A DNA stretch of 64,000 nucleotides from Bacteroides sp. (GTDB lineage Bacteria > Bacteroidota > Bacteroidia > Bacteroidales > Muribaculaceae): positions 1 through 64,000 of the forward strand of contig JAAVBC010000028.1 of the NCBI GenBank assembly GCA_014803765.1. Direction: 5' to 3'. Within the stretch, counting starts at the first letter, position 1. The number at the start of each line of letters is the position of its first letter. Shown here one piece after another: positions 9,727 to 18,634 of the stretch. The translations under genes were made by a program, and so were the position numbers. The notes beneath the pieces were generated by a model that was given only the letters and a program-made list of their open reading frames with translations, was not told the DNA's origin and ran no database searches.

Positions 9727-10734
9727 CTATTTCACGACCTGAACTACGCGGCTGTGGACATGATAGGGCATAATGCCGGATTTGATAATTATCTTCTGTC
9801 CGACAAATCCGGTTACAAAGGTATAAAAAGAATGTAAGATTGTCGAATTTGAAGCCGTAGAAATCATCCAAACTTTGCGATAAAGTGGATATTCTCCCGA
9901 ATTTATATATAATTGATAAGGTTTGTAGGCTACCGGACTGAAATCATTGTCTTCGGTCGGATTGCTGACTTTTATGATATTTACTTCCGAAGTGAGTTCG
10001 GTATTTATGGAGTCATTTTCATTTGCGTAATCTTCCATACGCTTATCCATCGGAACTTCCTTGGCGACGCTAAGATCATTACCGAGCCATGAAACGCTGA
10101 TGATTCCAAGTGCATCGGGATCCTTTTTCACGACATCAAACACAGCTGCATTATTCTTCTGCGCGTAGGGTTTGATATAATCAGTGATTTTCTTTCCTTC
10201 GGGGAGGAATGTGTCGCGCATGTATGATACGGTTGATGACCCCTCGGCATCAAATACGACCTTTATGGCTGTCGTGTCATTGCCTGCCAACTGATTCCAC
10301 CGGGTAATCTGCCCGGTCAGAATCTTTCTGATTTCATCCATCGACAATGCTCCGACCGGATTGTCTTTGTTGACAATCATTGCGACTGCATCGACAGCAA
10401 TACAGTTGGAACGCACGATACGCTTATTCTCACTCTTTACATATTTCTTCTCTTCGGGTGTGAAATCTCGGGTGATAATAATGCTCTGGCAATTGTCTGC
10501 CAGCAGCGAATCGATGCACGCCTGTTCGGATGTATAGAAAGACACGATAGTAGCATCTTTATATGTGAATTCAAACGCTTGAATCTCTTCATCAAGAATG
10601 TTCTTGAATCCGTCGTCGCAGAAGACGGCAGCTGTGCCGGCGGCATATTCGCCGCGCTTAACTTCAGTGCAGGAAGCAAGCGCTATGACTGCCGGTGCAA
10701 TCATGGCGCATGATAGGATTTTTGATATATTCAT
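9727..10734 (-). CDS. PstS-like periplasmic binding lipoprotein
   Basis: A 335-aa protein with a lipoprotein signal ending LASC (Cys at about 22) and a type-2 periplasmic binding fold of the PstS kind: IIITRDFTPEE, AVDAVAMIVNKDNPV, EIRKILTGQITRWNQL and EGSSTVSYMRDTFLPEG. Classical PstS delivers phosphate to a PstCAB transporter, but no pst permease or ATPase gene is in the window. Its neighbours are tonB/exb and a TPR gene. The ligand is therefore open, and phosphate is only one option. It lies 53 nt after the small membrane gene. Confidence 0.82.
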   Translation of the reverse strand: MNISKILSCAMIAPAVIALASCTEVKRGEYAAGTAAVFCDDGFKNILDEEIQAFEFTYKDATIVSFYTSEQACIDSLLADNCQSIIITRDFTPEEKKYVKSENKRIVRSNCIAVDAVAMIVNKDNPVGALSMDEIRKILTGQITRWNQLAGNDTTAIKVVFDAEGSSTVSYMRDTFLPEGKKITDYIKPYAQKNNAAVFDVVKKDPDALGIISVSWLGNDLSVAKEVPMDKRMEDYANENDSINTELTSEVNIIKVSNPTEDNDFSPVAYKPYQLYINSGEYPLYRKVWMISTASNSTILHSFYTFVTGFVGQKIIIKSGIMPYHVHSRVVQVVK

Positions 10735-10787
10735 AAGCTGAATGCTTTAGTCCGCAATCGTGGTGTGGAAGGGGATAGTTGAAGGAA

Positions 10788-10991
10788 TCAGTTTCTGCCG
10801 AGGTAGAGTCTCACGCCGCGCCATACGCCGTAAGCGCAGAGGATAATGCCTACCGTCAGAGATATACCTTGGTTGTCGATATTGAAGACATCGAGAATGA
10901 AAAGGATTCCCATCGCGAGATATACGAGTATCATAAAGATGCCAAAAATCAGTCGCATCCCTTTGGGTGAATTATTAGAATAGTTATCCAT
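10788..10991 (-). CDS. Small two-TM membrane protein
   Basis: 67 aa with hydrophobic segments at about 12-33 and 41-58, and a short charged tail (RLYLGRN). It is the first gene after the tonB terminator and heads the unit with the PstS-like lipoprotein and TPR protein. I do not recognise a named family. Confidence 0.7.
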   Translation of the reverse strand: MDNYSNNSPKGMRLIFGIFMILVYLAMGILFILDVFNIDNQGISLTVGIILCAYGVWRGVRLYLGRN

Positions 10992-11106
10992 AGCAGTTAA
11001 ATTTTAATGTTTTCGACTTTATTTATTGTAATATTTTAACAATTAATCACGCTAATTGGTTGCGCCGGCGTAATGAAAAAAGGAACTTGACAGCAATAAG
11101 TATACT

Positions 11107-11148
11107 ATAAAAGAAGAGCCGACTTTCAAAAGTCGGCTCTTCTTTTAT
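11107..11148. terminator. Strong bidirectional-looking terminator after tonB
   Basis: A 42-nt near-perfect palindrome, with AAGAAGAGCCGACTT pairing to its complement around a tiny loop. It has an A-run on one side and a T-run on the other. It begins 18 nt past the tonB stop on the minus strand and separates the exb-tonB operon from the next unit. Confidence 0.9.
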
Positions 11149-11165
11149 AGAGATTGAATTAAGGA

Positions 11166-12038
11166 TTACTGATTCTGCAGGCGGAATGTCACGGGGAGGT
11201 TGAAGTAAGAGCGGACAGCCTGACCGTTGTTCTTACCCGGCTGCCACTTCGGCATTCTCTTCACGACGCGAAGAGCCTCCTGGTCGAGGTCGCGATCGAC
11301 ACCCTTTACGATAGAGGGCGAACCAATCGAACCATCTTTTTCCACGACGAATTTTACTACGACACGACCTGAGATACCATTTTGCTGAGCAGATTCCGGA
11401 TAACGGATGTTGTTGGAGAGCCACTTCATCATTGCAGCTGCACCACCGGGGAATTCCGCGGGCTGCTCAACGGCAACGAAGATCTTTTCGGGTTCATGCT
11501 TTACAACTTCCGGTTCGGGTTCTTTAACAATAACCTGTTCCTGAACTGCCTTAAACTTATCGGCATCATCAGCACCCTCCTGGTTGACAACGCCGCGGGC
11601 GGTGTTATCTTCCTTCTGGGTTTCCATGTCCATCACTTCGTTTTTCACCTTATCAGCGTCGACGATAGCGATTTGAGTGACCTGCACGGTGGCGAGGACT
11701 TCCTCGGGCACCTCAGGTATTTCCATTTCCATTTTCTGCTGCTCCGGTTCTTCCTCGGGCTGCTCTTCGTCAGCTACGGTCTCGACCTCAAGAGCCTGCA
11801 TGCGTTCACGCTCCTCGATGAGGGCGAGACGATCTTGCTCAGCCTTGTAGTCAGAATAGTAGGAATAACCTATAATAAGGAGCACAACCACGATGAGTCC
11901 GATGAAGGCGTAGAGGGCAGCCAGATTGTGGCGGCGATCTGAATCCTTACGCAATTGATATGCGCCGAACTCCTGGTTCTTATCGGCGAAGACTATGTCA
12001 CGCCATTCTTTCGAAGTTAGATCTACATTTTTAGCCAT
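11166..12038 (-). CDS. tonB: TonB-family energy transducer
   Basis: An inner-membrane protein that couples the ExbB/ExbD proton motor to TonB-dependent outer-membrane transporters. It has a cytoplasmic N-terminus of about 36 residues and a TM helix at about 38-62. An acidic, Pro/Glu-rich periplasmic spacer follows (EEQPEEEPEQQKMEMEIPEV). A TonB_C domain covers the last 90 residues, with FPGGAAAMMKWLSNNIRYP, ISGRVVVKFVVEKDGSI and MPKWQPGKNNGQAVRSYF. At 290 aa it is typical of Bacteroidetes. It is the last gene of exbB-exbD-exbD-tonB and is followed by a strong terminator. Confidence 0.95.
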   Translation of the reverse strand: MAKNVDLTSKEWRDIVFADKNQEFGAYQLRKDSDRRHNLAALYAFIGLIVVVLLIIGYSYYSDYKAEQDRLALIEERERMQALEVETVADEEQPEEEPEQQKMEMEIPEVPEEVLATVQVTQIAIVDADKVKNEVMDMETQKEDNTARGVVNQEGADDADKFKAVQEQVIVKEPEPEVVKHEPEKIFVAVEQPAEFPGGAAAMMKWLSNNIRYPESAQQNGISGRVVVKFVVEKDGSIGSPSIVKGVDRDLDQEALRVVKRMPKWQPGKNNGQAVRSYFNLPVTFRLQNQ

Positions 12039-12075
12039 TTTCGTTCGATTTGCTTAAGAGTTAATAAATCTAACA

Positions 12076-12876
12076 TTAATCGTTATGGTGTTTACGATAG
12101 TCATCGAGCATGATGATGTCGACATCAGTGAGATTATCGATCTGATATTTCGAGATCGAGTTAATCTGCATCTCATCCAGAATATCTACAAGTCCGCGGT
12201 AAGAAGCCTCGGGAGTAGACTTGATGATGATGACGGGTTTCTTGATGTTTTCATCCTTACGCACTTTGGAGGCAGCCTCATTATACTTTGCCATGGCAGC
12301 TTCACGTTCGTCTTTAGTCTCGAGCGAACCGAACTTGCCGTCAGCAAGGTCTTTTTTGAGAGCGTTGACCTTTTCGAGGACATCCTTATTACGCTGCTGA
12401 ATGATCTCGCGGATTCCGCGAGCCTTATGGTCGCCGACTGAATTCACCTCGTCAGAGAGGAGATCAGACTTCTTAAGGTTATTGTTCTCGGAAAGCACTA
12501 CGCCGCCTGCTCCAAGCATTCCGGCGTCGCCACCGGGTTTGCCATCGTAGTAAAAAATCTCATTGACCACATTGCCATTGACGGAGTCAACCACGAGGGT
12601 GCCGGGAGTGGGACCCGGTTTTTTCTTCGCATCGATGATGATAGTGATGGCATCATCTGCGGAAGCCTGCGACATATTCTCCTCATTCTGCACCTTTTCG
12701 TTAGTCGGCAGAGCGATGGTCAAAGTCTGGGACTTGATCATGGTCGTACAAAGCATGAAGAATGTGATAAGCAACATGTTCATGTCGACCATAGGCGTAA
12801 AGTCCACGCGGATCTGCATTTTTTTCTGGTGACCTTTCTTTCCGCTGTCACCTCCTGATTGCTGAACTTCTGCCAT
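12076..12876 (-). CDS. exbD: ExbD-type biopolymer transporter, copy 2
   Basis: Proton-channel partner of ExbB. A short cytoplasmic start precedes one TM helix with the essential-Asp motif VDFTPMVDMNMLLITFFMLC, where an Asp sits at the membrane edge. At 266 aa it is about twice the size of classical ExbD. The extra length is a charged periplasmic insert (KDLADGKFGSLETKDEREAA region) before the conserved C-terminal part, VIIIKSTPEASYRGLVDILD. It is separated from the other exbD by a single base, so the two are translated from one message. The two paralogs have different inserts and may form a heteromer. Confidence 0.93.
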   Translation of the reverse strand: MAEVQQSGGDSGKKGHQKKMQIRVDFTPMVDMNMLLITFFMLCTTMIKSQTLTIALPTNEKVQNEENMSQASADDAITIIIDAKKKPGPTPGTLVVDSVNGNVVNEIFYYDGKPGGDAGMLGAGGVVLSENNNLKKSDLLSDEVNSVGDHKARGIREIIQQRNKDVLEKVNALKKDLADGKFGSLETKDEREAAMAKYNEAASKVRKDENIKKPVIIIKSTPEASYRGLVDILDEMQINSISKYQIDNLTDVDIIMLDDYRKHHND

Positions 12877-12877
12877 T

Positions 12878-13603
12878 TTATTCTCCTCCTGACTTTAGAG
12901 CGGTCAATAGTGTAAATTTATTCTGTTTGATGGTCTGCAGGTTATCCATCACCATGTGGATGACTTCGAAGCTTGTGTTCTGGTCAGCCTTGATTGCGAC
13001 ACCCATACCATCTTTCATAGCCTGCGAAAGATTGTCGTTGCCTGCCATGCGGGCTGCCTTTACCCAGAGCTGGAACTCGTTGAGATTGTTCTCGTCATTT
13101 TCCTTAGTGATAGGAATGCCGGAGATATGATTAGGATTGGGATCCTCGCCGGCAAGCCATTGGTCCATCTTAGTCAAGCCTTCCTGTTCGTCAGCCAGGT
13201 TAAGAAATTCTCCCATCTGGCTGAGGGGAACGCCGAAAGCTCCTAATTTGCTGAACGCTTGCTTTTGCTGAGCATTGAAGCTGATTTTGTTCTTATGCGA
13301 CTCATTGTAAAGGTTGGTCACTTCATCAAGGAGTGCCACACGCATCTTGGCATTCGACCATTGTGCGCTGGTGTCATTGTTCATCGTGAGCCAAACCTGT
13401 CCTTTCGGACTTACAAGGACCTGGAGCACGTTGGTCTCCTGCACCTTCTCGGTTGACACCGAGGCAGGGGTTACGACCGTAGCCGGTTCCTTGGACAAGA
13501 AAGTAGAAGTCAACATGAAGAAGGTAAGCAAAAGCACGGTCACGTCACTCATCGCAGTCATGTCGATGAATGTACTCTTTCTTGCTATTTTTACTCTTCC
13601 CAT
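12878..13603 (-). CDS. exbD: ExbD-type biopolymer transporter, copy 1
   Basis: 241 aa. The N-terminal membrane segment is FIDMTAMSDVTVLLLTFFML with the motor-type Asp. A periplasmic domain with a helical insert follows, including KISFNAQQKQAFSKL and EGLTKMDQWLAGEDP. The C-terminal ExbD signature is VAIKADQNTSFEVIHMVMDN. It lies 59 nt after exbB and 1 nt before the second exbD. It differs clearly from the next exbD in the insert region, so this is an old duplication. Confidence 0.93.
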   Translation of the reverse strand: MGRVKIARKSTFIDMTAMSDVTVLLLTFFMLTSTFLSKEPATVVTPASVSTEKVQETNVLQVLVSPKGQVWLTMNNDTSAQWSNAKMRVALLDEVTNLYNESHKNKISFNAQQKQAFSKLGAFGVPLSQMGEFLNLADEQEGLTKMDQWLAGEDPNPNHISGIPITKENDENNLNEFQLWVKAARMAGNDNLSQAMKDGMGVAIKADQNTSFEVIHMVMDNLQTIKQNKFTLLTALKSGGE

Positions 13604-13662
13604 ATTAGCTATTAACTTTATCGGATATTGTGAATGTTAATGTAACTCAACAAATTTCTCAA

Positions 13663-14508
13663 TTACTCGTGAGTAGCTGCGAAAGTTGCAACGATTGAGA
13701 AACCGATTTCGTCGATAGCGTAGGTGAGGTTGTCGATTTTGTTGGTGAAGAAGTTGTAAGAGATTACAGCGAATGCACCGGTTGCGATACCGAAGGCGGT
13801 ATTCACAAGAGCCTCAGAGATACCTGTAGAAAGCTCAGTTGAGTCAGGTGAACCTGAAGTTGCAAGAGCCTGGAATGATTTGATCATACCCATCACAGTA
13901 CCGAGAAGACCGACGAGAGTACCGAGAGTTGTGAGGGTTGCGATGATCGGGAGGTTCTGAGAGAGTGAAGGCATCTCAAGAGCTGTAGCTTCTTCTACCT
14001 CGTTGCGGAGAGTTGTCAGCTTCTGCTCTTTTGAAAGAGTTGTGTTAGCGTCCATCTCTTTGTACTTAACGAGAGTGTTGTAGACTACAGATGCTACAGA
14101 ACCCTTCTGCTGCTTGCAACGATTCATTGCTGCGTCGATATTCTTTGCAGCGAGGTCAGCCTTGATGTCAGCGACAAACTTAGTAGTGTTGCCCTTGCCG
14201 GATGCTGAACGGATTGCGATCCAACGCTCGATGGAGAGAACGATAACAGTGAGAAGCAATGTCATCAGGATAGGCACGATGAAACCACCTTTGTAGACTG
14301 TACCTGCAAGGTTCAGGGGGTGACCTTCGTTTGTACCTCCCTCGAAGTTGCCGCCATAACCCATGCCGAACAGGAAGATACAGATAGCTGCAGCGCAGCA
14401 AACGAGAATTACGACGAACGCATTGCGGATGCCGCGTACCTGAGAAATTTTTTCCTCTTTCTTAATTTTTGCAGCCATGTTGGTTGCCTTGGGATCCTTT
14501 GATTCCAT
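13663..14508 (-). CDS. exbB: ExbB/TolQ/MotA-family proton channel protein
   Basis: The multi-pass partner of ExbD and TonB. 281 aa with TM helices at about 29-50, 77-97, 185-210 and 227-247. The core region is LPIIATLTTLGTLVGLLGTV followed by STGISEALVNTAFGI, the conserved TolQ/ExbB pore helices. It is the first gene of the exb-tonB operon and has a full Bacteroidetes-type promoter about 140 nt upstream, giving a leader of about 137 nt. Confidence 0.96.
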   Translation of the reverse strand: MESKDPKATNMAAKIKKEEKISQVRGIRNAFVVILVCCAAAICIFLFGMGYGGNFEGGTNEGHPLNLAGTVYKGGFIVPILMTLLLTVIVLSIERWIAIRSASGKGNTTKFVADIKADLAAKNIDAAMNRCKQQKGSVASVVYNTLVKYKEMDANTTLSKEQKLTTLRNEVEEATALEMPSLSQNLPIIATLTTLGTLVGLLGTVMGMIKSFQALATSGSPDSTELSTGISEALVNTAFGIATGAFAVISYNFFTNKIDNLTYAIDEIGFSIVATFAATHE

Positions 14509-14650
14509 ACTGATAAGATGTTAGTTTTTTAGGTTAAATTTATTTTAGTTTATTTTTTGTCTCTTTTTCGGGTCGATTCTTTTAAATTGCTTGCTGGCGA
14601 GGTTTCTTTTTTCTCTTTTCGGCAATTCTACTTGAATGCGTAATGCAATG

Positions 14651-14680
14651 CAAATTTACAATATATTTTCATAAATCCAA
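14651..14680 (-). promoter_or_regulatory. Promoter of exbB-exbD-exbD-tonB
   Basis: On the minus strand TTG (14678-14680), a 19-nt spacer and TAAATTTG (14651-14658) match the Bacteroidetes sigma-ABfr-type consensus. The predicted start is near 14645. Confidence 0.8.
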
Positions 14681-14790
14681 GTGAAGAAGTTGTAAAAAAA
14701 CGTTGGATTTTTATTCCAACTTCATAAAGATTCTGAAAATATATGTCGAGTTGTTGTAAAACTATGTTTTATAACATATTTTGGTTAAAA

Positions 14791-14819
14791 TCCCACTGCG
14801 CTGTTTGAGCGCAGTGGGA
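14791..14819 (-). terminator. Terminator of pgk
   Basis: TCCCACTGCGCT pairs perfectly with AGCGCAGTGGGA around a 5-nt loop. On the minus strand TTTT follows. It begins 54 nt past the pgk stop. Confidence 0.85.
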
Positions 14820-14872
14820 GAGTAATCTTTTGTGCCCGACGGGCAATTTATTGCATTATCCGATCTGGGAGT

Positions 14873-16123
14873 TTAGCCTTTGATGGCTGCAATTCCGGGA
14901 AGAGTCTTTCCTTCGATAGCTTCAAGGAGAGCGCCACCACCTGTTGATACGTAGCTGACGCTGTCGGCGCAACCGAATTTATTGACACATGCCACGCTGT
15001 CGCCACCGCCTACGAGTGAGAATGCACCATTCTCTGTAGCTTCTACGATTGCGTCTGCGATTGCCTTGGAGCCGGTAGTGAAGTTATCGAACTCAAACAC
15101 ACCTGCCGGACCATTCCAAAGGATTGTCTTTGCGGGGAGGATAGCATTGCGGAATGCGATAATGCTGTCCGGACCTGCGTCAAGACCTTCCCAGCCTTCG
15201 GGGATATCCATAACTGAGCAGATCTGAGTGTGTGCGTCGTTGGAGAAGTCGTCGGCTGCCACGCAGTCTGTGCCGAGTACGAGATTGACGCCTTTTTCTT
15301 CCGCCATCTTGATGATGTCGAGAGCGAGCTGAAGCTTATCATCCTCGCAGATGGATTTGCCGACTTTGCCGCCGCGTGCCTTTGCGAAAGTATAGGTCAT
15401 GCCGCCGCAGAGAATAAGATTGTCAACCTTATCCATGAGGTTTTCGATGATGCCGATCTTTGTGCTGACCTTTGAGCCACCCATGATTGCAGTGAAGGGG
15501 CGCTGGATATCCTTGAGGATATTGTCGACAGCCTTAACTTCCTTCTCCATAAGGAAACCGAGCATCTTGTCCTGAGCGTCGAAGTAGTCGGCGATGACAG
15601 CTGTAGAAGCGTGCTTGCGGTGAGCTGTGCCGAATGCGTCGTTGACATAAACATCAGCATAGCTTGCGAGAGTCTTTGCAAACTCTTTCTGACGCTCTTT
15701 CATCTCTTTCTTTGCATCCTCGTAGGCGGGATCGTTCTTATCAATACCTACGGGCTTACCTTCCTCTTCGGGATAGAAACGGAGGTTTTCAAGAAGGAGA
15801 ACTTCTCCGGGTTTGAGTTCCTTAGCCGCCTCGGAAGCTTTCATGCAGTCGTCGACGAATTTTACGTCTGTGCCGAGAGCCTTGGCTACATTGTCGCGAA
15901 TCTGAGAGAGGGAGAATTTGGGGTTGACTTTGCCTTTGGGTTTACCCATGTGGCTCATAAGGATGAGCGAACCGCCGTCAGCGAGAATTTTCTTAAGGGT
16001 GGGGAGGGCGCCGCGGATACGAGTATCGTCGGTCACATTTCCATTTTCGTCCAGGGGTACGTTAAAGTCAACGCGCACGATGGCTTTCTTACCTGCAAAA
16101 TTGTAGTTTTCAATGCTTGCCAT
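14873..16123 (-). CDS. pgk: Phosphoglycerate kinase
   Basis: A glycolytic enzyme converting 1,3-bisphosphoglycerate and ADP to 3-phosphoglycerate and ATP. Visible family blocks are [64 protein letters not shown] and the C-terminal nucleotide loop [13 protein letters not shown]. It is 416 aa from the ATG at 16123 (MASIENYNF). An in-frame extension to 16231 adds 36 residues with no family match, so I reject it. It is probably monocistronic, with its own terminator. Confidence 0.97.
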   Translation of the reverse strand: MASIENYNFAGKKAIVRVDFNVPLDENGNVTDDTRIRGALPTLKKILADGGSLILMSHMGKPKGKVNPKFSLSQIRDNVAKALGTDVKFVDDCMKASEAAKELKPGEVLLLENLRFYPEEEGKPVGIDKNDPAYEDAKKEMKERQKEFAKTLASYADVYVNDAFGTAHRKHASTAVIADYFDAQDKMLGFLMEKEVKAVDNILKDIQRPFTAIMGGSKVSTKIGIIENLMDKVDNLILCGGMTYTFAKARGGKVGKSICEDDKLQLALDIIKMAEEKGVNLVLGTDCVAADDFSNDAHTQICSVMDIPEGWEGLDAGPDSIIAFRNAILPAKTILWNGPAGVFEFDNFTTGSKAIADAIVEATENGAFSLVGGGDSVACVNKFGCADSVSYVSTGGGALLEAIEGKTLPGIAAIKG

Positions 16124-16349
16124 AGTAATTTTACTGTAATAAATTTTAGTTATAAATTGTCTGTTAAATTTTGAGTGGGGAGCAAGCCGGCCGGTAGTAA
16201 TTATCAGTAGGAGTTTTTTTGCCTGTGGCAATTCCTACTCATGAATATGGATTCCGATTGCTTCCTGATGATTGAGAATTGATATGGATGAGTTTTCGTC
16301 TCATTAATCATCTCACTGCAAAGATAGTGATTTTTACCGAAATATTTTG

Positions 16350-16357
16350 TAATTTTG
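16350..16357 (+). promoter_or_regulatory. -7 element directly before the AmgK-RapZ gene
   Basis: TAATTTTG matches TAnnTTTG but ends only 4 nt before the ATG at 16362. Transcription would start at or inside the start codon, so this is either a leaderless transcript or a chance match. No clear TTTG lies 19-21 nt upstream. Confidence 0.4.
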
Positions 16358-16361
16358 AATC

Positions 16362-17816
16362 ATGGAATCGCAAGAAATAGTTAAAATTTCACAAGAACTC
16401 TTTGGAAAAACGCCATTGAGGGTTGAAAAAGTGGCAGAAGCCGGTTCTTCACGCCGTTATTATCGTGTCGGATTATCTGATGGTGAGTCTGATTTAATAT
16501 TTACATTCGGGGATGATCTTCGCGAGAACAGAGCCTTCTGCGAATTGGCGGAATTTTTCTCATCGCAGACTTCGGGGATTCCTGAAGTATTGGCTCATGC
16601 AGAGGATTATTCCTGGTATGTGCAGAGGAGTGTAGGTCGGCGTTCGCTCCTTGAAGTGATAAATGAGTGCAGACGCGCCGGGGATGATCCGGAGGTGAAG
16701 TTGGGCGATATTATCAGAGATTGTTTTAAGGCGTTGATAAGGATGCAGGTTGCCGATCCGGCGGGTTGGGAACCCCGGGTGTTTAATCCGCCGTTCAGCC
16801 GCAGATCCGTGATGTGGGATCTTAATTATTTCAAGTATGATTTTCTCAAGGTTGCCGGATTCGATTTTGACGAGAATGCCTTAGAGGATGATTTCGAGCG
16901 CTTTGCCGGAAGATTAGTCGAGGTTCCGGATAGCCTTTCCGGTTTTATATACAGGGATTTCCAGAGCCGAAACATTATGATAGGTGGTGATGACCTATGT
17001 GAGAATGTACCGGGCTTTATAGACTTTCAGGGGGGACGGCGTGGTCCGCTGCTCTATGACGCGGTTTCATTTCTATGGCAGGCAAAAGCAGGTTTTTCCG
17101 ACGGGTTTAGAAGGGAGATGCTGAGATATTACCTTGAAGAACTTGGACGGTGCAGGGCGATTGATATGCAGGAAGCGGAAGCATTGGTAGGACAGATAGT
17201 CGTATTCAGACTTTTGCAGGTGCTCGGTGCCTACGGACTGAGAGGGCTTGTAGAAAAGAAAGCTCATTTTATCGAGAGTATTCCGGCGGCTTTGAATAAT
17301 CTTAAAGAGCAACTGGATGGCGGAATGTTGTCGGATTATCCTGAGATGGAAAGAGTCTGCCGGGAGATGTGCAGTGATAAAAGATGGCAAAATGAAGAGA
17401 AGCCCGGAGGGTTGACATTGGAAGTGTTCAGTTTCTCCTATAAGAAAGGTTATCCCGCAGATTATTCCGGAAATGGAGGAGGCTTCATGTTTGATTGTCG
17501 CGGAATGCATAATCCCGGCAGATATGCCGAATACAAGACTCTCACTGGATTAGACACGCCGGTGATAGAATTTCTTGAAGAGAGGGGAGAGGTGCAGGAT
17601 TTTGTGGAAAAGTCAGCTTCAATAGTGATTCCGAGTGTCGATACTTATATCCGCCGAGGATTCTCGAACCTTCAGGTCGGATTCGGGTGCACAGGAGGGC
17701 AGCATCGCTCAGTATATTGCGCCGAACATTTCGGCAGGATGATGGCGGAGCGTTATCCGGAAGTCAGAGTGATAATTAATCACAGAGAGCAGAAATTGAA
17801 ATATCAGGTGTGCTAA
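16362..17816 (+). CDS. Fusion of AmgK-like sugar kinase and RapZ C-terminal domain
   Basis: Residues 1-345 are an aminoglycoside-phosphotransferase-fold kinase, with YRDFQSRN (catalytic Asp199, Asn204) and IDFQ (Asp221). This variant resembles AmgK, the anomeric MurNAc/GlcNAc kinase of cell-wall recycling. Residues about 351-484 match the C-terminal domain of RapZ: TGLDTPVIEFLEERGEVQDF and GCTGGQHRSV (443-452). The RapZ N-terminal Walker-type ATPase is absent. In E. coli this RapZ domain binds glucosamine-6-phosphate and the small RNA GlmZ. The next gene, 53 nt on, is a MurU-like nucleotidyltransferase, which supports a role in making UDP-amino sugar. Coupling of kinase activity to amino-sugar sensing is inference. 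Confidence 0.85.
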   Translation: MESQEIVKISQELFGKTPLRVEKVAEAGSSRRYYRVGLSDGESDLIFTFGDDLRENRAFCELAEFFSSQTSGIPEVLAHAEDYSWYVQRSVGRRSLLEVINECRRAGDDPEVKLGDIIRDCFKALIRMQVADPAGWEPRVFNPPFSRRSVMWDLNYFKYDFLKVAGFDFDENALEDDFERFAGRLVEVPDSLSGFIYRDFQSRNIMIGGDDLCENVPGFIDFQGGRRGPLLYDAVSFLWQAKAGFSDGFRREMLRYYLEELGRCRAIDMQEAEALVGQIVVFRLLQVLGAYGLRGLVEKKAHFIESIPAALNNLKEQLDGGMLSDYPEMERVCREMCSDKRWQNEEKPGGLTLEVFSFSYKKGYPADYSGNGGGFMFDCRGMHNPGRYAEYKTLTGLDTPVIEFLEERGEVQDFVEKSASIVIPSVDTYIRRGFSNLQVGFGCTGGQHRSVYCAEHFGRMMAERYPEVRVIINHREQKLKYQVC

Positions 17817-17869
17817 TCTCCGCCGGCAAGTGATCGCGCGGTCAGAGAGGATAAATAGACGAAAAGAAG

Positions 17870-18634
17870 ATGAAAGGTTTTATATTAGCAGCGGGATTGG
17901 GGACGCGATTGCGTCCGTTCACATTGGAGAATCCCAAGGCGTTGGTGCCTGTGGGGGGAGTGCCGATGCTGGAGCGTGTGATTCTGCGCATGAAGGATAA
18001 CGCCATCAATACCATAATTGTGAATATCCATCATTTCGGCGAAAAGATTATAGAGTTCCTGAAGGCTAATGATAATTTCGGGCTTGATATAAGGATAAGT
18101 GACGAGCGCGATCTGCTTCGCGACACCGGAGGGGGATTACTTCATGCTCTGGAACTTTTGGAGGATGACGAACCGCTAATGCTGCATAATGTCGACATTC
18201 TCTCCAATGCGCCTTTGAAAGAACTCGCAGAGCGGCATTTGGAGTCGCAGTCGGACGCGACTTTGTTGGTGAGTGAGCGCGATTCATCGCGTCAGCTTAT
18301 ATTTGATAATGACCGGAATCTGAGTGGATGGCATCATGTCGGGGAGAGCAGGTATCGTCCGGAGAAACTGGGAGAGGAAGTGAAGCTCAATGGGGGGATC
18401 TTGCCGAATGGTAAGATAGAAAGGGCTTTCAGCGGAATACACATAGTTAATCCCGCTGCCATCCGCCGGGAGATGACCCGGCAGAAGCGAACGGGAGTAT
18501 TTTCAATAATAGATTTCTATCTCGACTCGATTGGGAGTCTTAAAGTAAAAGGGGTTGATATGCCGAATCTTGAGATGATAGATATCGGCAAGCCCGCATC
18601 TCTTGCTCGTGCAAACGAGATTCAATTTCAATAA
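17870..18634 (+). CDS. MurU-like nucleotidyltransferase
   Basis: A 254-aa sugar-1-phosphate nucleotidyltransferase with the N-terminal signature LAAGLGTRLRPFTLENPKALVPVGG (positions 5-29; catalytic Arg and Lys). Asp-containing NVDILSNAPL is the metal/sugar site, and IDFYLDSI near the end is typical of the family. It follows the AmgK-like kinase. In Pseudomonas, AmgK and MurU together turn recycled MurNAc into UDP-MurNAc, bypassing MurA/MurB (the fosfomycin target), and this pair is probably the equivalent. Its 3' end overlaps a convergent small ORF by 7 nt. A mannose- or glucose-1-phosphate substrate is not excluded. Confidence 0.8.
   Translation: MKGFILAAGLGTRLRPFTLENPKALVPVGGVPMLERVILRMKDNAINTIIVNIHHFGEKIIEFLKANDNFGLDIRISDERDLLRDTGGGLLHALELLEDDEPLMLHNVDILSNAPLKELAERHLESQSDATLLVSERDSSRQLIFDNDRNLSGWHHVGESRYRPEKLGEEVKLNGGILPNGKIERAFSGIHIVNPAAIRREMTRQKRTGVFSIIDFYLDSIGSLKVKGVDMPNLEMIDIGKPASLARANEIQFQ

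Larger units (their letters stand above)
14509..14872. other. Intergenic region between pgk and exbB
   Basis: 364 nt without a gene. It holds the exbB promoter (14651-14680), the AT-rich exbB leader and the pgk terminator (14791-14819). I see no further structure or ORF. Confidence 0.8.

Noticed and set aside
14873-16231. Longer pgk start with 36 extra residues
   Set aside because: The extension has no family similarity and the internal ATG at 16123 gives the standard N-terminus.
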